Below, one piece after another: positions 12,176-24,171 of a stretch of DNA of 64,000 bases. The stretch lies in assembly GCF_030272615.1 (NCBI RefSeq), contig NC_081412.1, positions 669,750,852-669,814,851 on the forward strand. Direction: 5' to 3'. Source of the stretch: Cryptomeria japonica (taxonomy: Eukaryota > Streptophyta > Pinopsida > Cupressales > Cupressaceae). Numbering within the stretch: the first letter of the stretch is position 1; the number at the start of each line of letters is the position of its first letter. Position numbers and translations under genes: made by a program. A model generated the notes under the pieces. That model made no database searches. It was not told the DNA's origin and saw only the letters and a list, made by a program, of their open reading frames with translations.

Positions 12176-12216
<41 letters not shown>

Positions 12217-12669
12217 TGACAAATATGATTGGAAAGAACTTTATACAAGAGAACTCAAAGATATCATAAGGGAAAACGAAGAACTAGAAGAACTTGAAGC
12301 ACTATTTGCAAGGAAAATGCCTAAAGATCTAGTTGGAAGTAAGTATGAAGGTAAAACACCATTTAAATGTTTTAACTGCAATAAAGTTGGTCATATGGCA
12401 TCTAGATGTCCTGACAGACATGCAATATTGAGAGAAGAAGCTAAAAGAACATATAAGCGTAAGCTTGAATATCAGAGATACAAATTCAAGAAGAATAGAG
12501 ACAACTCATGTTACTATGCTGAGGAAGGAGTTACTAATGATTCTAATGAAGAACCGATCAATGGATGGGCTTTCGCTGTAATAAAAGAAGATCAACTGAC
12601 ATCTATTGTTCCACCAGTGGAGCAGGCCCTGATAGCTAAAATTGAAGAAAAGGATGAATGGATCATAGT
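12050..12669 (+). pseudogene. Copia gag fragment C
   Basis: Open frame of about 205 codons reading the C-terminal part of a copia gag: a serine tract, acidic and charged segments, then the knuckle CFNCNKVGHMASRC with all CCHC residues kept, a basic linker, and KDEWII at the start of the protease region. It matches fragment A (1-441) in order and wording, so A and C are one family. The left edge abuts the 3' LTR of B. The right edge is cut inside the protease lead-in, where the hAT-related sequence begins. The stop at 12674 belongs to the inserted DNA. The apparent upstream start at 11957 lies inside the LTR of B and is not a real start. Confidence 0.75.
12158..12216 (+). repeat. (TCA)n microsatellite coding for poly-Ser in gag C
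   Basis: About 20 TCA/TCG units in a row in the gag frame, giving a serine run. Other frames read poly-His or, on the minus strand, poly-Asp; those are artefacts of the repeat. Confidence 0.95.
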
Positions 12670-13419
12670 TTTTTAGTGGTGAATCTTCACCAATTGGCAA
12701 ATTCCACGTGAACAGTCTGGGGCAACATCGTGGTCAAATCGCTCAGAATTTTGGGATTAACAATACACTATAGAATTTGGCTTTGCCATTGACCACACAC
12801 TGTTGATGTGCATGCCCATAATATTCGACTAGAATCACTCAGACGTGTGTATAAGATCACCTCCATTATTCGCCAGCAATAGTAAAATGACCACATACCT
12901 AGGACCTAATTCGCCAATGGTAAATTAAATATTCATTGCACGCGTCAGCCAAATTTGCCAATATAAATTAAAACATTATAAGTATTCAAGGACCCATTTT
13001 GCCCCGCTTAAATTAAATATTCATTGCACGCTCACGCAATTTGCTAAAAATGCAATTAAATTAAATGTTTGTTGGCAACTGCGATGCCTGAGACCCGCAT
13101 AATTCACCAAAAATGCAATCATGGATTGCTATAAATACACTCTTTCTTACACTTTTTCTTACAATTTGTTCATGTCTGATTAGTAAATTGGGAGCTCTCG
13201 AGTCTCGATTCACATTCTGCAAATTGAGTTGGAAATTCGAAGTTCATTCACATTGTAGGTCAGGGCAGAGGGCCAGAGTTACAATCCTACAACACAGGCC
13301 CATGCATTCTTGATTCCTAATTCAGAGAATTGAGAAGGCATAAAGGTGAGTAATCATTTCTTCATACTTGATAGTATTAGTTTTAACTTTTAATTCGTAG
13401 TGAGAGTTCAAGACTCAAG
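12670..13419 (+). promoter_or_regulatory. Leader and probable promoter of the hAT pseudogene
   Basis: About 750 bp without a coding frame. A small palindrome TGGTGAATCTTCACCA (12676-12691) lies close to the junction with gag C and could be near the element's end, but no matching inverted end was found to the right. A TATA box TATAAATA is at 13130-13137, about 290 bp before the ATG. Consensus-like donor (AAAGGTGAGTAA, 13342-13353) and acceptor (TTCGTAG, 13394-13400) sites could bound a leader intron, but at 55 nt it would be unusually short for a plant. Confidence 0.4.
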
Positions 13420-16257
13420 ATGTCACAGTCAAACATGGGTGAGACTCCTCAGCGTGGTGAAGGGATTGAAATGTCACACAAGGGTGAGACTAAGACTCCT
13501 CAAGGTGGTGAAGGGATTGGGATGTTAGACAAGGGTAAGACTCCTCAGGGCGGTGAAACTAAAGGGATTGAGAGGCCATCAAAATGCCCAAAACCTAAGC
13601 TTAAAGATACCACCATAAAGTCTTTCTTTGGAATTGGCAAAGTTTCTGGTCCATCAACTTCTGCAGTTGTAGAAGCCATTCATAGTATCTCACCACCACC
13701 ACAAGGTGGGATTGTCATTGAGTTAAATGCATCAAATGAGGATGACAATACTGACATGATAGAAGATGTTGTAAGGGATCCACACAATTAGATAACTCAC
13801 ACGGATGCAAATGCTAGTACTGAAGATGATGTTGGTTGGAAGAAAAGAAAAAGGAAAGTAAAACTGGGGCGAGAGTGGGAGATGACAAGGAGTTTTAAGA
13901 TTGATTGGGTAGAAAAGTACCTATTCATTGAACCAGTCCCAAACAATGATGAACAACCAACAGAATGTAGGTGCAAGATTTGTAGCTAGAAAACTAAAAG
14001 AGAGAAGAAGATGCAACTAAAGCTTGACACCATAGAAAAGCATATTGGTAAGGTTTATGAAAAATAGATCATAGATGGAAATGAAACATGAGTAGTAAGA
14101 TGGAAATCAAAGGAAGAATTTCTTCATGTTAAGTGTGTCGTGGAATATGAAGAGCATAACCACAAAACAACACTGATTGGTAATAGTGGATTTGGAAATA
14201 CAATCAAGGCTGGGCTTGAACATGCAGCGAAAGATGCAAACCTAGCAAAGACTGTTCAGATGAGTGTTGTTTTTCATATTATGGCGAGAGGGCATCCTAT
14301 GAAAGATTTCCCAGAATTTAGTAATTTATTATCTCTTTTGAATGTTCCTCACTAGCCTATGTCACATTGGTCAATAAATGCTGGATGGGAAATGGCAAAC
14401 TGTCTCGCTGAGGTGGAAAAGCAAAATTTACAAGAGAGTGTAAAAGAGTCAAATTTAATTTCATTATCCATAGATGAAGTTACTGTGGTAGATAACACTG
14501 CTTGGGTTTGTATGAAAGTGTATATTGTAAAAGAACATGTCCACCGAGTTCATCTACACTGTGTTCATAGAATGAGGGGCAATTCAACAACAGAAAATTT
14601 ATATTTGGAAGTTAAGAAATCTTTGAATGAAATTGCTAATATGGATGACTTGACAATTGCCAAGAAGTTGGTGTGTGTTGGAGCTGATGGAGCTACAGTA
14701 ATGCAAGGTCAAAGGACTAGTCTTTGCGCAAGATTACAAACTAGTATTGCACCATACATGGTTATCATTTACTGCATGGCCCATCGAATAAATTTAGCAT
14801 ATAGAATTGTAATCAATTTCCCTATAGTGTCAAAAGTTGAAGATCTGGTCCACGAGCTCCACTCATACTTCTACTGAAGTCCTAAACGTTTTGCAGAATT
14901 TCAGATTTTTGCTGAGGGAGTAACAGGAGGAAACAAGCTTCTCAGGGATGTTGAGACCAGATGGATCTCCTTGCATGGAATAGTGGAATGAGTTCTAATA
15001 GAATATTAATCCTTGATCAGTCTAATGTATGAGCAACGCCTCACAGTAGACAAAGCTCTTGATCTCTTACATAAGTTAAGTGATATAGAGACTCTGTTAA
15101 CTTTAGCTAGTCTTCTCCCCATGTTGGATTCAATGAAAAAACTTGTTAAGAAAGCCCAAGATAGAACTATGTATATCAATGAGTATAGAACTCTACATAA
15201 ATTGACATGCTTGAGCCTGGATGGTCTATATTTAGATCTAACAAGGTGAAGCCCAAATTTTTTTAGGTGGCAGATAATTACAAATTTGAATCATGCTGAA
15301 ATTTTTTTACATTTCAATACAAAAAATGAGTTATGTGTCTTTGTAAAAGGATTTCAGATACCAATGCACCAATCTAAGATGGGCAAGCGAGGCAGAGCAC
15401 TACTAGTTAAAAAGGAAGATTTTGACAAAATTGTGAAATTTGTTAGTGATAATTTGAAGTCTATTGCAGATGAACTTTTGACTAAGATTCATGAAAGATT
15501 CTCTTGAGAAGAAATACTTGAAGCCATGGGTTGTGTGTATCCTCAATTTTAGTATTCAATTGGAGATAATCCAAATGACGCAAAGATGTATCATAAAAAA
15601 CTAGAGGAATTGATATTGACATTTTCAAAAGATGCATATTGCAATGGACAGCCAATAGAAGGAATTTTAAATTCAGATCATCTTAGAAAACAATGTAAAC
15701 AATTTGCATTAGTTATAAAACAACAGTTGGTTAACTTGGAGAATCCATTTGAACCTGGATCAATCACAAGGCTTTGGAAAAGGATAGATCAAAGTGAAGC
15801 ATTGCATATTGCAATACCAAAATATTTGAAACTTGCTGATTTATGTCAAACAATGATATTAGGGTTGGTGGAAGATGAGAGAGTTTTCAGTGCATTAGGG
15901 CTTTTGAAATCAAAGATCAGAAACAAATTAGACAAGAATTTGGAAACTTGCTTGAGGTTGTTTGTAACCCAATATAATGTTAGAGATTTTCCATATGATA
16001 GGGCACTGGCAATCTAGAGTTCCATGCGTGAAAGACGAGGGGTGTGAAACACTTTAAAAGTTGGTGGTGTTACTGCTAGTGCTAGTGCTGAGACAAATGA
16101 ATATGATGGATCGCAGACTCAGAGTCAGCTTTAAGATGAAGACATTTTTGAATACCTGACTTAGAATGAAGATGAACCTATTAGTACTAGTCAATTTCCG
16201 GATCTTGACACCATTTGGGATATGGAAGCCTCAGAGTGAGTCACTGAAGTGAATTAG
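13420..16257 (+). pseudogene. hAT-superfamily transposase, decayed by point mutation
   Basis: A single frame of 946 codons (ATG at 13420, stop at 16255) with about 16 internal stops and no frameshift. N-terminus: a repeated TPQGGEGIG segment, then DTTIKSFFG, which resembles a PCNA-interacting peptide, and a Cys-rich patch (ECRCKICS...HIGK) like a DNA-binding zinc finger. Middle: LSIDEVTVVDN and CVGADGATVMQG, matching the catalytic Asp-containing regions of hAT transposases, and CMAHRINLA. C-terminus: the hAT dimerisation motif (DERVFSALGLLKSKIRNKLD) and an acidic tail. The stops correspond to Gln, Trp or Arg where context allows a guess. The family cuts and pastes DNA between short inverted ends and makes 8-bp duplications; neither is identified here. 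Domesticated relatives exist, but this copy cannot make a full protein. Confidence 0.85.
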
Positions 16258-18708
16258 CAGTCAGTTTATAGGTATTTATAATTATACTACAGTTCTTGAG
16301 TCATATTAAAATTTGAATTTGCAAAATTGCAATACTATAGTTGTCATTGATGATTTTTGATATTGTATTCCTTGAATTTGTCAATCAGAACGGATACTTA
16401 TTTCATATTTTTAATTGTGAATTTGAATTATTAGTAAATAATTGAATTATTAGTAAATTGGTATTTGGTTCCACATTATGTTGAACATGAAATGCAACAA
16501 TTTGTGTCACAAGACCCATAAAATTATTCATATTGCATAATTGTTACTGCTAGAACCTTTCTACTATTCTATATTAAATGCTTAACATGATGTTCATGCC
16601 GATTAGGGATTTGTGCTTGTTTTTTGTCTTAGTTGGCTAATAAACCGAAGTTGTCGTGCATTGAAAATCTGAGTTATCCTCTCTTTATTTGTCCATGTCA
16701 ATGTCAAGTGTGGTAAAATGGCTGGTTAGACATGTTTAATGTTTCATCTCTAACTCACAGATAAATTTTATGTTTAACAATTTAAGTGGTGACTTAGCAA
16801 GTGTTGGTTTGGGTTTAAATCATGAGATCTCTAGTTTTTTGAGTGTTAGAATTTTATGTTAGCGAGCTGGAGATTGTTAATGAAATTGCTTTGGTCACGA
16901 GGTCTCAAATTGGTTTGATGCCATGCATTATAGCTGTGAGAGTTAGTGAGTAAGTACTAAGTCATTAATGGTACTCACTGGGTCACTGCGGTCAAGAGAT
17001 AAAAAGTTTTGAGATTTTATGGTTATCGCTATCTCGCAGGTCCTTTATCATCAAGTTAGTTTAAGTTGTGAGATTGCGAGTACTAGGAGATTTTAGTTGT
17101 CGCTACCTCGCAAGATGTTTTGAACTTGACCATTTTATGTTGCGAGGTTACGACTGGGTGTGATTTTATGTTATCACAAGGTCATGAGGTGTTCGCGGTT
17201 AAGTCATTTTAATTTGGTATCGCAGCTTAGTTGGTTTCATCACTTGCTCATAGATTTTGAAGTTGTTTGGCATTTTAAGTTGCAATCTGGAAACAGGTAA
17301 GTTTTGGTCTAATTTTGTGGTCATCACATGCTTGCGGGTTTGTAAGTCTTAAGTGAAAAAGTGTTGCGAGAATGCGATGACGGTTAAGTGTCTTGTTGTC
17401 ATGGGATCACAAGGGTTTAAGTCAAGTTAAGTTTCTAGTTGCGAGCTTGTGATGAAATAAGTTGTTTTGTTAGATTTGCAATGGTCGCCAGCTCACAGGT
17501 AAAGAAAGAATATTACAAATGTTGTTGCAAGGTTGCGTCTGAAGGGCTTGATGAAGATCAATGGCTGTTGCTCACTTGTGAGATTCTTTGAGGATTCGTA
17601 AAAGGGGTTGCGAGCTTGTGATTAAGAGGATTTGGTAGCATTGTCGATAACTCACCGACTCCTTTCCAAATTGTTATAACCGATTGTGAGTGTGCGATTA
17701 AAGATGGGGATTGACATGTGGACTTGTTTGTTGGGTTTTGTAAAAGTTTTGCATGGCAATCACCAATCAAATGCCACAGTAGCTATTGCTAGTTCATGCA
17801 AGTGTGGCAAGTAATATTAATGAGACTTGAATGATTAATGAGACGGTGCCCAAATACCATAAATTGCATGATCGAGATGAGATTTTGACATTTGTATAAT
17901 TGCATTAATGTCGCACTAGCTAGTTCATGCAAGTGTGGCAAACCGCAAATGGCAATTAATGAGACTTGAGAGAAGTGACAATGCCCAAATACTATTTTAT
18001 GTTGTGAGCTTGCGACTGGGTGTGATTTTATATTATCGCAAGGTCACAAGGTGTTCACAGTTAAGTCATTTTAAGTTGTGATCTGGTGACAGGTAAGTTT
18101 TGGTTTGATTTTGTGGTCATTGCATGCTTGCGGGTTTTTAAGTCTTAAGTCAAAAAGTGTTGTGAGCATGCAATGGTGGTTAAGTGTCTTGTTGTCATAG
18201 GATCGCAAGGGTTTAGTGTCTTGCTATCGCAGGATCACAAGGGTTAAGTGTCTTGATGTCGCTCACTCGCAAGATTCTTTGAGGATTTGTAAAAGGGGTT
18301 GCAAGCTTGCAATTAAGAAGATTTGGTAGCATTGTCGCTAACTTGATAACATGTGCACTTAGTTGTCGGGTTCTGTAAAAGTTTTGAATGGCAATCACAA
18401 TCAAATAGAAGGGCATGAATTCAAATTTTGCTCGAGTAGTTCAGCTTTAAAGTTTGAAATTTGAATTAATGCCATAGTAGCTAGTTCATGCAAGTGTGGA
18501 AATTAATGAGACTTGAGACTTGAGAGAAGTGATGGTGCCCAAATACCGTAAATTGCATGATAGAGCCAAAAAAATTTATAATTGCATTAATGCATTCTAT
18601 CTTCGAGGTAATCCAGTGAATTGATCTCTGCAACAACGTTGGAGAATTTAGAGTGTTGGGTGTGGGAAAATTTCAAAAAATTGGTTAAGTTTTTCTCCTA
18701 CAGCTAAA
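16258..18708. other. Non-coding DNA after the hAT pseudogene
   Basis: About 2.4 kb without a supported gene. The first 600 bp are AT-rich. From about 16860 the sequence is dense in words such as GTTGCGAG, TCGCAAG and TCACAAGG in many slightly changed forms, in a complex direct-repeat pattern annotated separately. The two small minus-strand frames here (near 17558-17770 and 18213-18416) are copies of one repeat and not genes. Confidence 0.6.
17134..18570. repeat. Complex direct repeats
   Basis: The block around 17134-17400 (CGACTGGGTGTGATTTTATG, AAGGTCATGAGGTG) recurs at about 17999-18180. The block 17530-17790 (GATTTGGTAGCATTGTCG) recurs at about 18255-18420. A third word set (CTAGTTCATGCAAGTGTGG, AATGAGACTTGA, GTGCCCAAATACC) occurs three times, near 17790-17860, 17920-17990 and 18480-18545. 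The copies differ by substitutions and indels, so the duplication is old. Confidence 0.75.
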
Positions 18709-21552
18709 ATGAGCTAGGTGACGAGTGGAACTGGAGCTTCCAAGCCCAAGCCCATGACAAGTGGAGAAGAAGGACATAGAGGTTCCAAGGCCAGTGCCAC
18801 TGAGGAAAAGATGGTTAAGAAATACAAAGAAGAATTTGTAGATTTGATGCCAAGGACTTCCATTGCTTTGAATACAAATTATTTGGCATGGAAAGATTTA
18901 TGGAGCCAATGCAAAAACCCTACCATGCCTAATATGACTAGTTCTACTCTATTTAATTATTTCTGGAATAATAGGGTTAAGGGTGTCCCGATGTCAAACC
19001 CTTGAGATTTAAATATGGGAAAGTTAATTGTGCCAGATGTGTATGTTGATGTGGATTTGATCAAAGAGTTGGCCAAATGCTATTGCCTAGTATCTAGGGT
19101 AATCAGAAGAAAGAACCAGTCTGCCCTAGTTTCAATTAACAAATCTAGCTTTGTTGAATCTTTCCAGATTACTGGTGTTGCATGTACAGATATAGATTTG
19201 GAGTGGATTGCAGAGGATTATGACAAATACAAAGGTGTTATCAAGAAGCATGCAATCCCCAGATACATGCCTAGGGTGAATAGGAAGCCGGTTATAATTC
19301 TAGAGAGTATCAAACCACCATTTGACATCACACCTTTCCACCATTATATGCATTGTACAATCTATGGATTATGCAGAGTGTTGGGTTTTGATGGAGATTC
19401 AACAGTGTTAGTTGAATTACTAATGATGGCTATGGAAATTCAATACCCAGATGTTAACAAAGATTACGATCATGTGGGCTATGTGGTTGAACACATTCAT
19501 AATGCTCTAGTTGAAATTCAGAGTGGTGCACCCAGCCCTACATTCAAGCATTATTCATGGTTGATGCATTTAATCTTGTTCTATAATGTTGAGTTCATGG
19601 ATAAAGAATTAGAGATTTTCAAAGAAGAATTCAGTGTCTTAATGCCAATACAAAGATGGACCCAGGTTTGGGACAGTAGTTCTCCCCGTTCTTCTTTCCC
19701 TTTCTTTGAAAATTGGATTGTTTCGCCAATTATGGAAATGCTAGGAATAATTAGGGAATGATTGTCAATTGATGTTAGGAGAGTTTTGAGACCTTACTAG
19801 TTTGTTCCAAACTGGTCTATTTCATATAACTAGGGGGACTTTTATTTTTTTGATAACTTTTATGTGATTAGAGTCTATGGGTGTCCTCAGCCTCCCCATA
19901 TTTTACCAAAATTTGTTCCAATTAGGATTGATTTTATGGAGTTTATCTGGCAATTGACCCTAGTTTAAAAAGAATACCTTGATAAACACAGGAAGGGTTC
20001 TCTTCTTCCAAGGCTTTGGGTTGCATCTGATTTTACCATTGGTAGGAGTTGCTTTAATCAAGTAAACAATTTCCTTAAACAATATAAGTTGGTTAATGTT
20101 GTGTCTAGATTTTGTGATCCGGTACAATTTATTAAAGTTGCAATGCCAAAAATGACACCTTGGGCCACAATAAAAGACCATGAACCATTGGATGATGAAG
20201 ATGTGGTTAGAAATTTGCTGAGAAAAGATGAAGTATAAGAAATGAGAAGAAAATGGAAAAAATTGATGAGAGTTGAAGCAGAATTGAAGGCTGCTGACCC
20301 TAGTTTTTCAGGTTTTTGTCCTGATAGCCCATACCTGGAGAGGATTAACAAAATGCTAAGTTTATATGAAATTCTGATGGAACAAATGCCTCAAATTCCA
20401 GATTCAGAAGTGGTTGCTTAGTAGCAAGACCCCCAAGATGGACATTCTTCACATGGCAAGAGGCCACTTAGTGTGTCTGTTGATGATGTAGAGAGTGGGG
20501 ATGAAGTTCAATCTACCCCAACTGCAAAGAAACAAAAAACCAATGAGGTCGGTACAATTGTGAGGAGAGACCTTGCTAGAGAAATTGTTACAGAACAAGG
20601 ACAATACTTTCATCAAATAAGGACACATGTCAAAGAAGTAGGGCATAATGAAGAATAGGGAGAAACAAACGAAGCCCTTTCTTAAGGCTTTGATGAGTGT
20701 GTGATGTTGTCGAATGAGTTCATGAAAGATGACGACTTTATTAAGTCAGATGAATTTAAAAGTTTTTTGTCAAGATTGAAACAAAAACAATTAAGACAAA
20801 ATCTGATCATAGAGGAAGAAAATGAAGAAAAGAAATAGGAGATCATCAAGGCACTACAGGAATATGATCCTGACAGGGAGCAAATATTTGTGGAACAGGC
20901 AAGATAATTGATTAAGAGTACTAGTATGATTATGATGCCTGATTGGGATATCCAATCTACTTTTATTATTGATCAGGTTAGGAAGCAAGAGGACCCAATG
21001 TTCAAAACTAAATTTGAAATTAGAGATGTAATAAGAGGATCAGGATTTAATCCTAAGTCAAAGACACTTGCTGCTTGGTCTTTGGCCCCTTCCACTCAAA
21101 AGCCCCACCTTCTAAATATCCAAGTAGAAAAGAAAGTTGACAGAATGATCTGGAACTTGCAAAACACAATTGACACAGAGATTGCCTCTTTTTTGACTCA
21201 AGTTTGTTTCATGAATTTATCAAAAATAGAGAATTTGTCAAGAAGATACACAGAAACATATACCCAATTGATTGCATTGTCTAAAAAATATGAAGAGACA
21301 CTGATGAAGAAGGGCACTCTGAAGGAAGAGTTAGTGGAGTTGAAAGAAAAAATTGCAAATGAGCCCCCTCCAACACAAATTATAGAACAACTACAAGTAC
21401 AAGAAATACCAACTGATGTGACAACAAAAATGGAGAAATACATAGGGAAAATTGAAAAGCTTGAAAAGGAACAAAATGTCAAGGCTATCTCTATTGTGTC
21501 AGAAATTCTAAAACACAAGATTAACATATTGAAAGGAAAATTTCAATGGTAG
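18709..21552 (+). pseudogene. Unknown long ORF (L), distant member of the pol-less element ORF family
   Basis: A single frame of about 948 codons starting at the ATG at 18709, interrupted by roughly 11 stops (codon 3 is already TAG) but no frameshift until about 21540. No known domain is recognised. It has a Lys/Gly-rich start, a globular first half, a Lys/Thr/Pro-rich middle (TPTAKKQKTNE near residue 600), and a coiled-coil tail (KKYEETLMKKGTLKEELVEL). Two motifs line up with the long ORFs of E, F, G and J: LVSRVIRRKNQSAL...SFQITG against IVLSRVHGEFFWL...ITKEA, and FKHYSWLMHLILFYN against FGNLLVCLMLHI. The homology is therefore probable but distant and rests on my reading. No LTR, gag or zinc knuckles are seen upstream, so the element is a fragment; its tail is fused to copia H. 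Confidence 0.55.
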
Positions 21553-23780
21553 TGCATGATTTGCACATTTCTTTGAAAGAGGCAAGTAAAACATCCTCTG
21601 AGGCTGTCACTTTTCTTGGAACTTTATTCAATGTTTGGTCAGGAAGAAGCAGATTAATGGATAAGCTAGATACTGCAATGATGAATCAAGTTTCTCACAA
21701 AGATTTGCAAGGTATTACTCCTTTTTATGCTTGGGCTGGTAGGAAACCGATTGTGAGACATTTCAGAGTCTTTGGGTGTCCAACATGGGCTCGCATACCT
21801 CCACAGAAATGCAAGGCATTGGAACCATAGAGTCGACCTTGCATATTTGTTGGATATCCTGAGGGTGTTAAGGCATATAGATTGATGGATCCTGAGACAC
21901 ATGAGGTGTTCATTGAGAGGAGTGTTCACTTTGAGGAAAGCTCTCCTAGCTTAGCCTCTCTACCTCCTCCACCTTACTCCATTGTGGATAGTGATGCTAG
22001 TGATTCAGATGATGAGAGTCCTTCAACTCTGACTCACAAGGTTACACCTCTGCAGGCTCCACTTGTAGTTGAGGAGCCTCATTCTCCACCTCCACCTAGA
22101 CCTTGTTGGGCTCAACAAACACTTGAGTTTGCGGGTTCTCTTGTTGGGGATCCTTCAGATACATGGAGAACTCGATCACAACATCAGGATCTTCCACATG
22201 CATTCATTGCTACTGCTTCTGATCCACAGACATTTAGGGAAGCATCAGGGGTTCCCCGAGTGGGACCAAGCTATGGAGGAGTATAGTTCCTTGATGAGGA
22301 ACAACACCTGGGATTTAGTCCATCTCCCTAAGGGGAGAAAGATGGTTTGATGTAAGTGGATCTATCAAACCAAGTATGCAATGGATGGTAGTGTGGATAA
22401 GTACAAGGCTTGGCTTGTTGTGAAAGATTTCTCCCAGATAGCAGGTGTTGACTATGTTGAGACCTTTGCACCCATAGCCAAGATGAACTCCATTTGCTTG
22501 AAACTTGCTATTGTTGTAGCTCATGGTTGGGTTGTACATCAGATGGATGTGAAGAGTGCCTTTCTTAATGGTGACCTTGATGAGGAGATTTATATGGAGC
22601 AGCCGTAGGGTTTCATCCAGGATACTTCCTTGGTTTGTAGACTAAGGAAATCTCTCTATGGTCTTAAGTAGGCCCCCAGGGCTTGGTATGCCAAGATGGA
22701 TTCCTTTCTTCTCTCAGCAAGGTTCACCAAGTGTCATTCTGATCTGAATGTCTATATTTTGTGATAGGATGACTCTCACATGATACTTGTGCTCTATGTT
22801 GATGATTTGATCATTACAGGGAGTACCGCATCCATCATTAGTAGGGTCAAATCTGCTTTGCATGACAAATTTTCTATGACTGACTTGGGTCTTTTGCACT
22901 ACTTTCGTAGGATAGAGATTTCATAGTCACCTGCTAGGATTACACTATCGCAACCAACGTATTCTCTTGATCTACTTGCACACTTTCATATGTCTGATTG
23001 TAATCTTGCCCCGACTCCCTTTCTTTTAGGAGTCAAGCTTGAGGTTCATTGTTCTTCTCCACTAGTTGATGCCACTTTGTATCTTCAGCTTGTGGGTAGT
23101 CTCATCTACTTGACCCATACACGCCCTGATATTTCATTTGTAGTTGGCATGGTTTCCTGCTTCATGCAGGAACCACATGAGCTTCTTTGGAAAGGAACCA
23201 CATGAGCTTCTTTGGAAAGCCACCAAACGCATCCTTCATTACATCCAGGGTACACATCACTATGGGATTCACTATGCAGCAGGCACAGGACTTCGCTTGG
23301 TTGGTTACACAGACTCTGATTGGGCTTGTGATCTTGATGATCATAAGTCTACTTTAGGTTACATTTTTCAACTTGGTTTAGGCCCCATTTGTTGGCAGAG
23401 CAAGAAGCAACATGCTATTGCTCTCTCTTCGATTGAGGCTGAGTATCAAGGTGTTGTTAATGTAGCGACTGAGACCATTTGGCTTCAGTAGATTCTCACA
23501 GAGTTTGGGTTCACCACTCCACGACCGACAGTTCTACATTGCGACAATCAGAGTTCTATTGCAATCTCGAAGAACACCGTACAGCACCAGCGGACCAAAC
23601 ACATTGAGATTCATATGCACTATATCTGAGAGCTCATTCAGGAGCAGGTCATTGATTTGCAATATTGTCCTACAGCAGAGCAAGTTGCAGACATATTCAC
23701 CAAACCTTTCACCGAGAGTAAGCTCCAGCAGTTGTGAGCTCTCTTGGGGGTGTAGGATGTGTCATTAGGGGGGGTTAGCT
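21546..23780 (+). pseudogene. Copia element H, integrase C-terminus, RT and RNase H
   Basis: A 5'-truncated copia pol. The first clear copia motif is GITPFYAWAGRKP (from about 21712), then HFRVFGCPTWARIPP and the integrase tail. A Pro/Ser-rich linker follows, then reverse transcriptase ([20 protein letters not shown] near 22540, LYVDDLI near 22795) and RNase H (TDSDWACDLDDHKST near 23310, SSIEAEYQG). A frame change near 22260 and a 25-bp duplication at 23171 shift the frame. Stops such as 22668 (inside the highly conserved LYGLKQAP motif) replace Gln. The segment 21546-21690 is not clearly copia and may be the frameshifted end of ORF L. Confidence 0.85.
23171..23219 (+). repeat. 25-bp tandem duplication inside RNase H of element H
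   Basis: AACCACATGAGCTTCTTTGG plus five bases at 23171-23195 is repeated directly at 23196-23219. The added 25 bp shifts the reading frame, which matches the frame change seen at this point. Confidence 0.9.
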
Positions 23781-23814
23781 GACTTCTCCTTCCTCTCTTA
23801 TGGGGGGGACTTTT

Positions 23815-24035
23815 TGTTAGGGTTTCAAGCAGATCCAAAGAAAATATGAACTAACAATTATATGCAGATTTAAATACAAAAGATAAAGAAATAAAACAAA
23901 ACACAGATAACACAGAGATTTAACGTGGTTCACCCAGAATGGGTTACGTCCACCATACACAGCCGTCCAATCTTTATTATCCAGCAAAAATAGTACATCA
24001 ACCTTACTTTGCTGATCAGTCGCCACATTTCAACA
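23815..24035 (-). repeat. 3' LTR of element I
   Basis: 221 bp, TGTTGAAATGTGGCGAC to CCCTAACA on the minus strand. Compared with the 5' LTR (365 bp) it lacks one internal block of about 145 bp (the part corresponding to about 28353-28494), which is a deletion in this copy or an insertion in the other. Confidence 0.9.
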
Positions 24036-24048
24036 ATCTCCCACTTGG
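24036..24048 (-). other. Polypurine tract of element I
   Basis: On the minus strand CCAAGTGGGAGAT directly precedes the 3' LTR, the expected place for plus-strand priming. It is less G-rich than the tracts of the long-LTR elements. Confidence 0.7.
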
Positions 24049-24171
24049 AGACTGATCAGGCTCCACACCGAACAATCTCCCACTTAGAGACTGATACTAC
24101 ATGACACCACTATACATGCAACATTCGCTGGATAAAACACTAGGACTTGACTAGTATAAATTTCACAATTA

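Noticed and set aside
11991-12269. Poly-His protein on the plus strand and poly-Asp protein on the minus strand (12019-12222)
   Set aside because: Both are other frames of the TCA microsatellite inside copia gag C.
13346-13400. Leader intron of the hAT gene
   Set aside because: The sites look plausible, but 55 nt is below the usual minimum for plant introns; mentioned only as a possibility.
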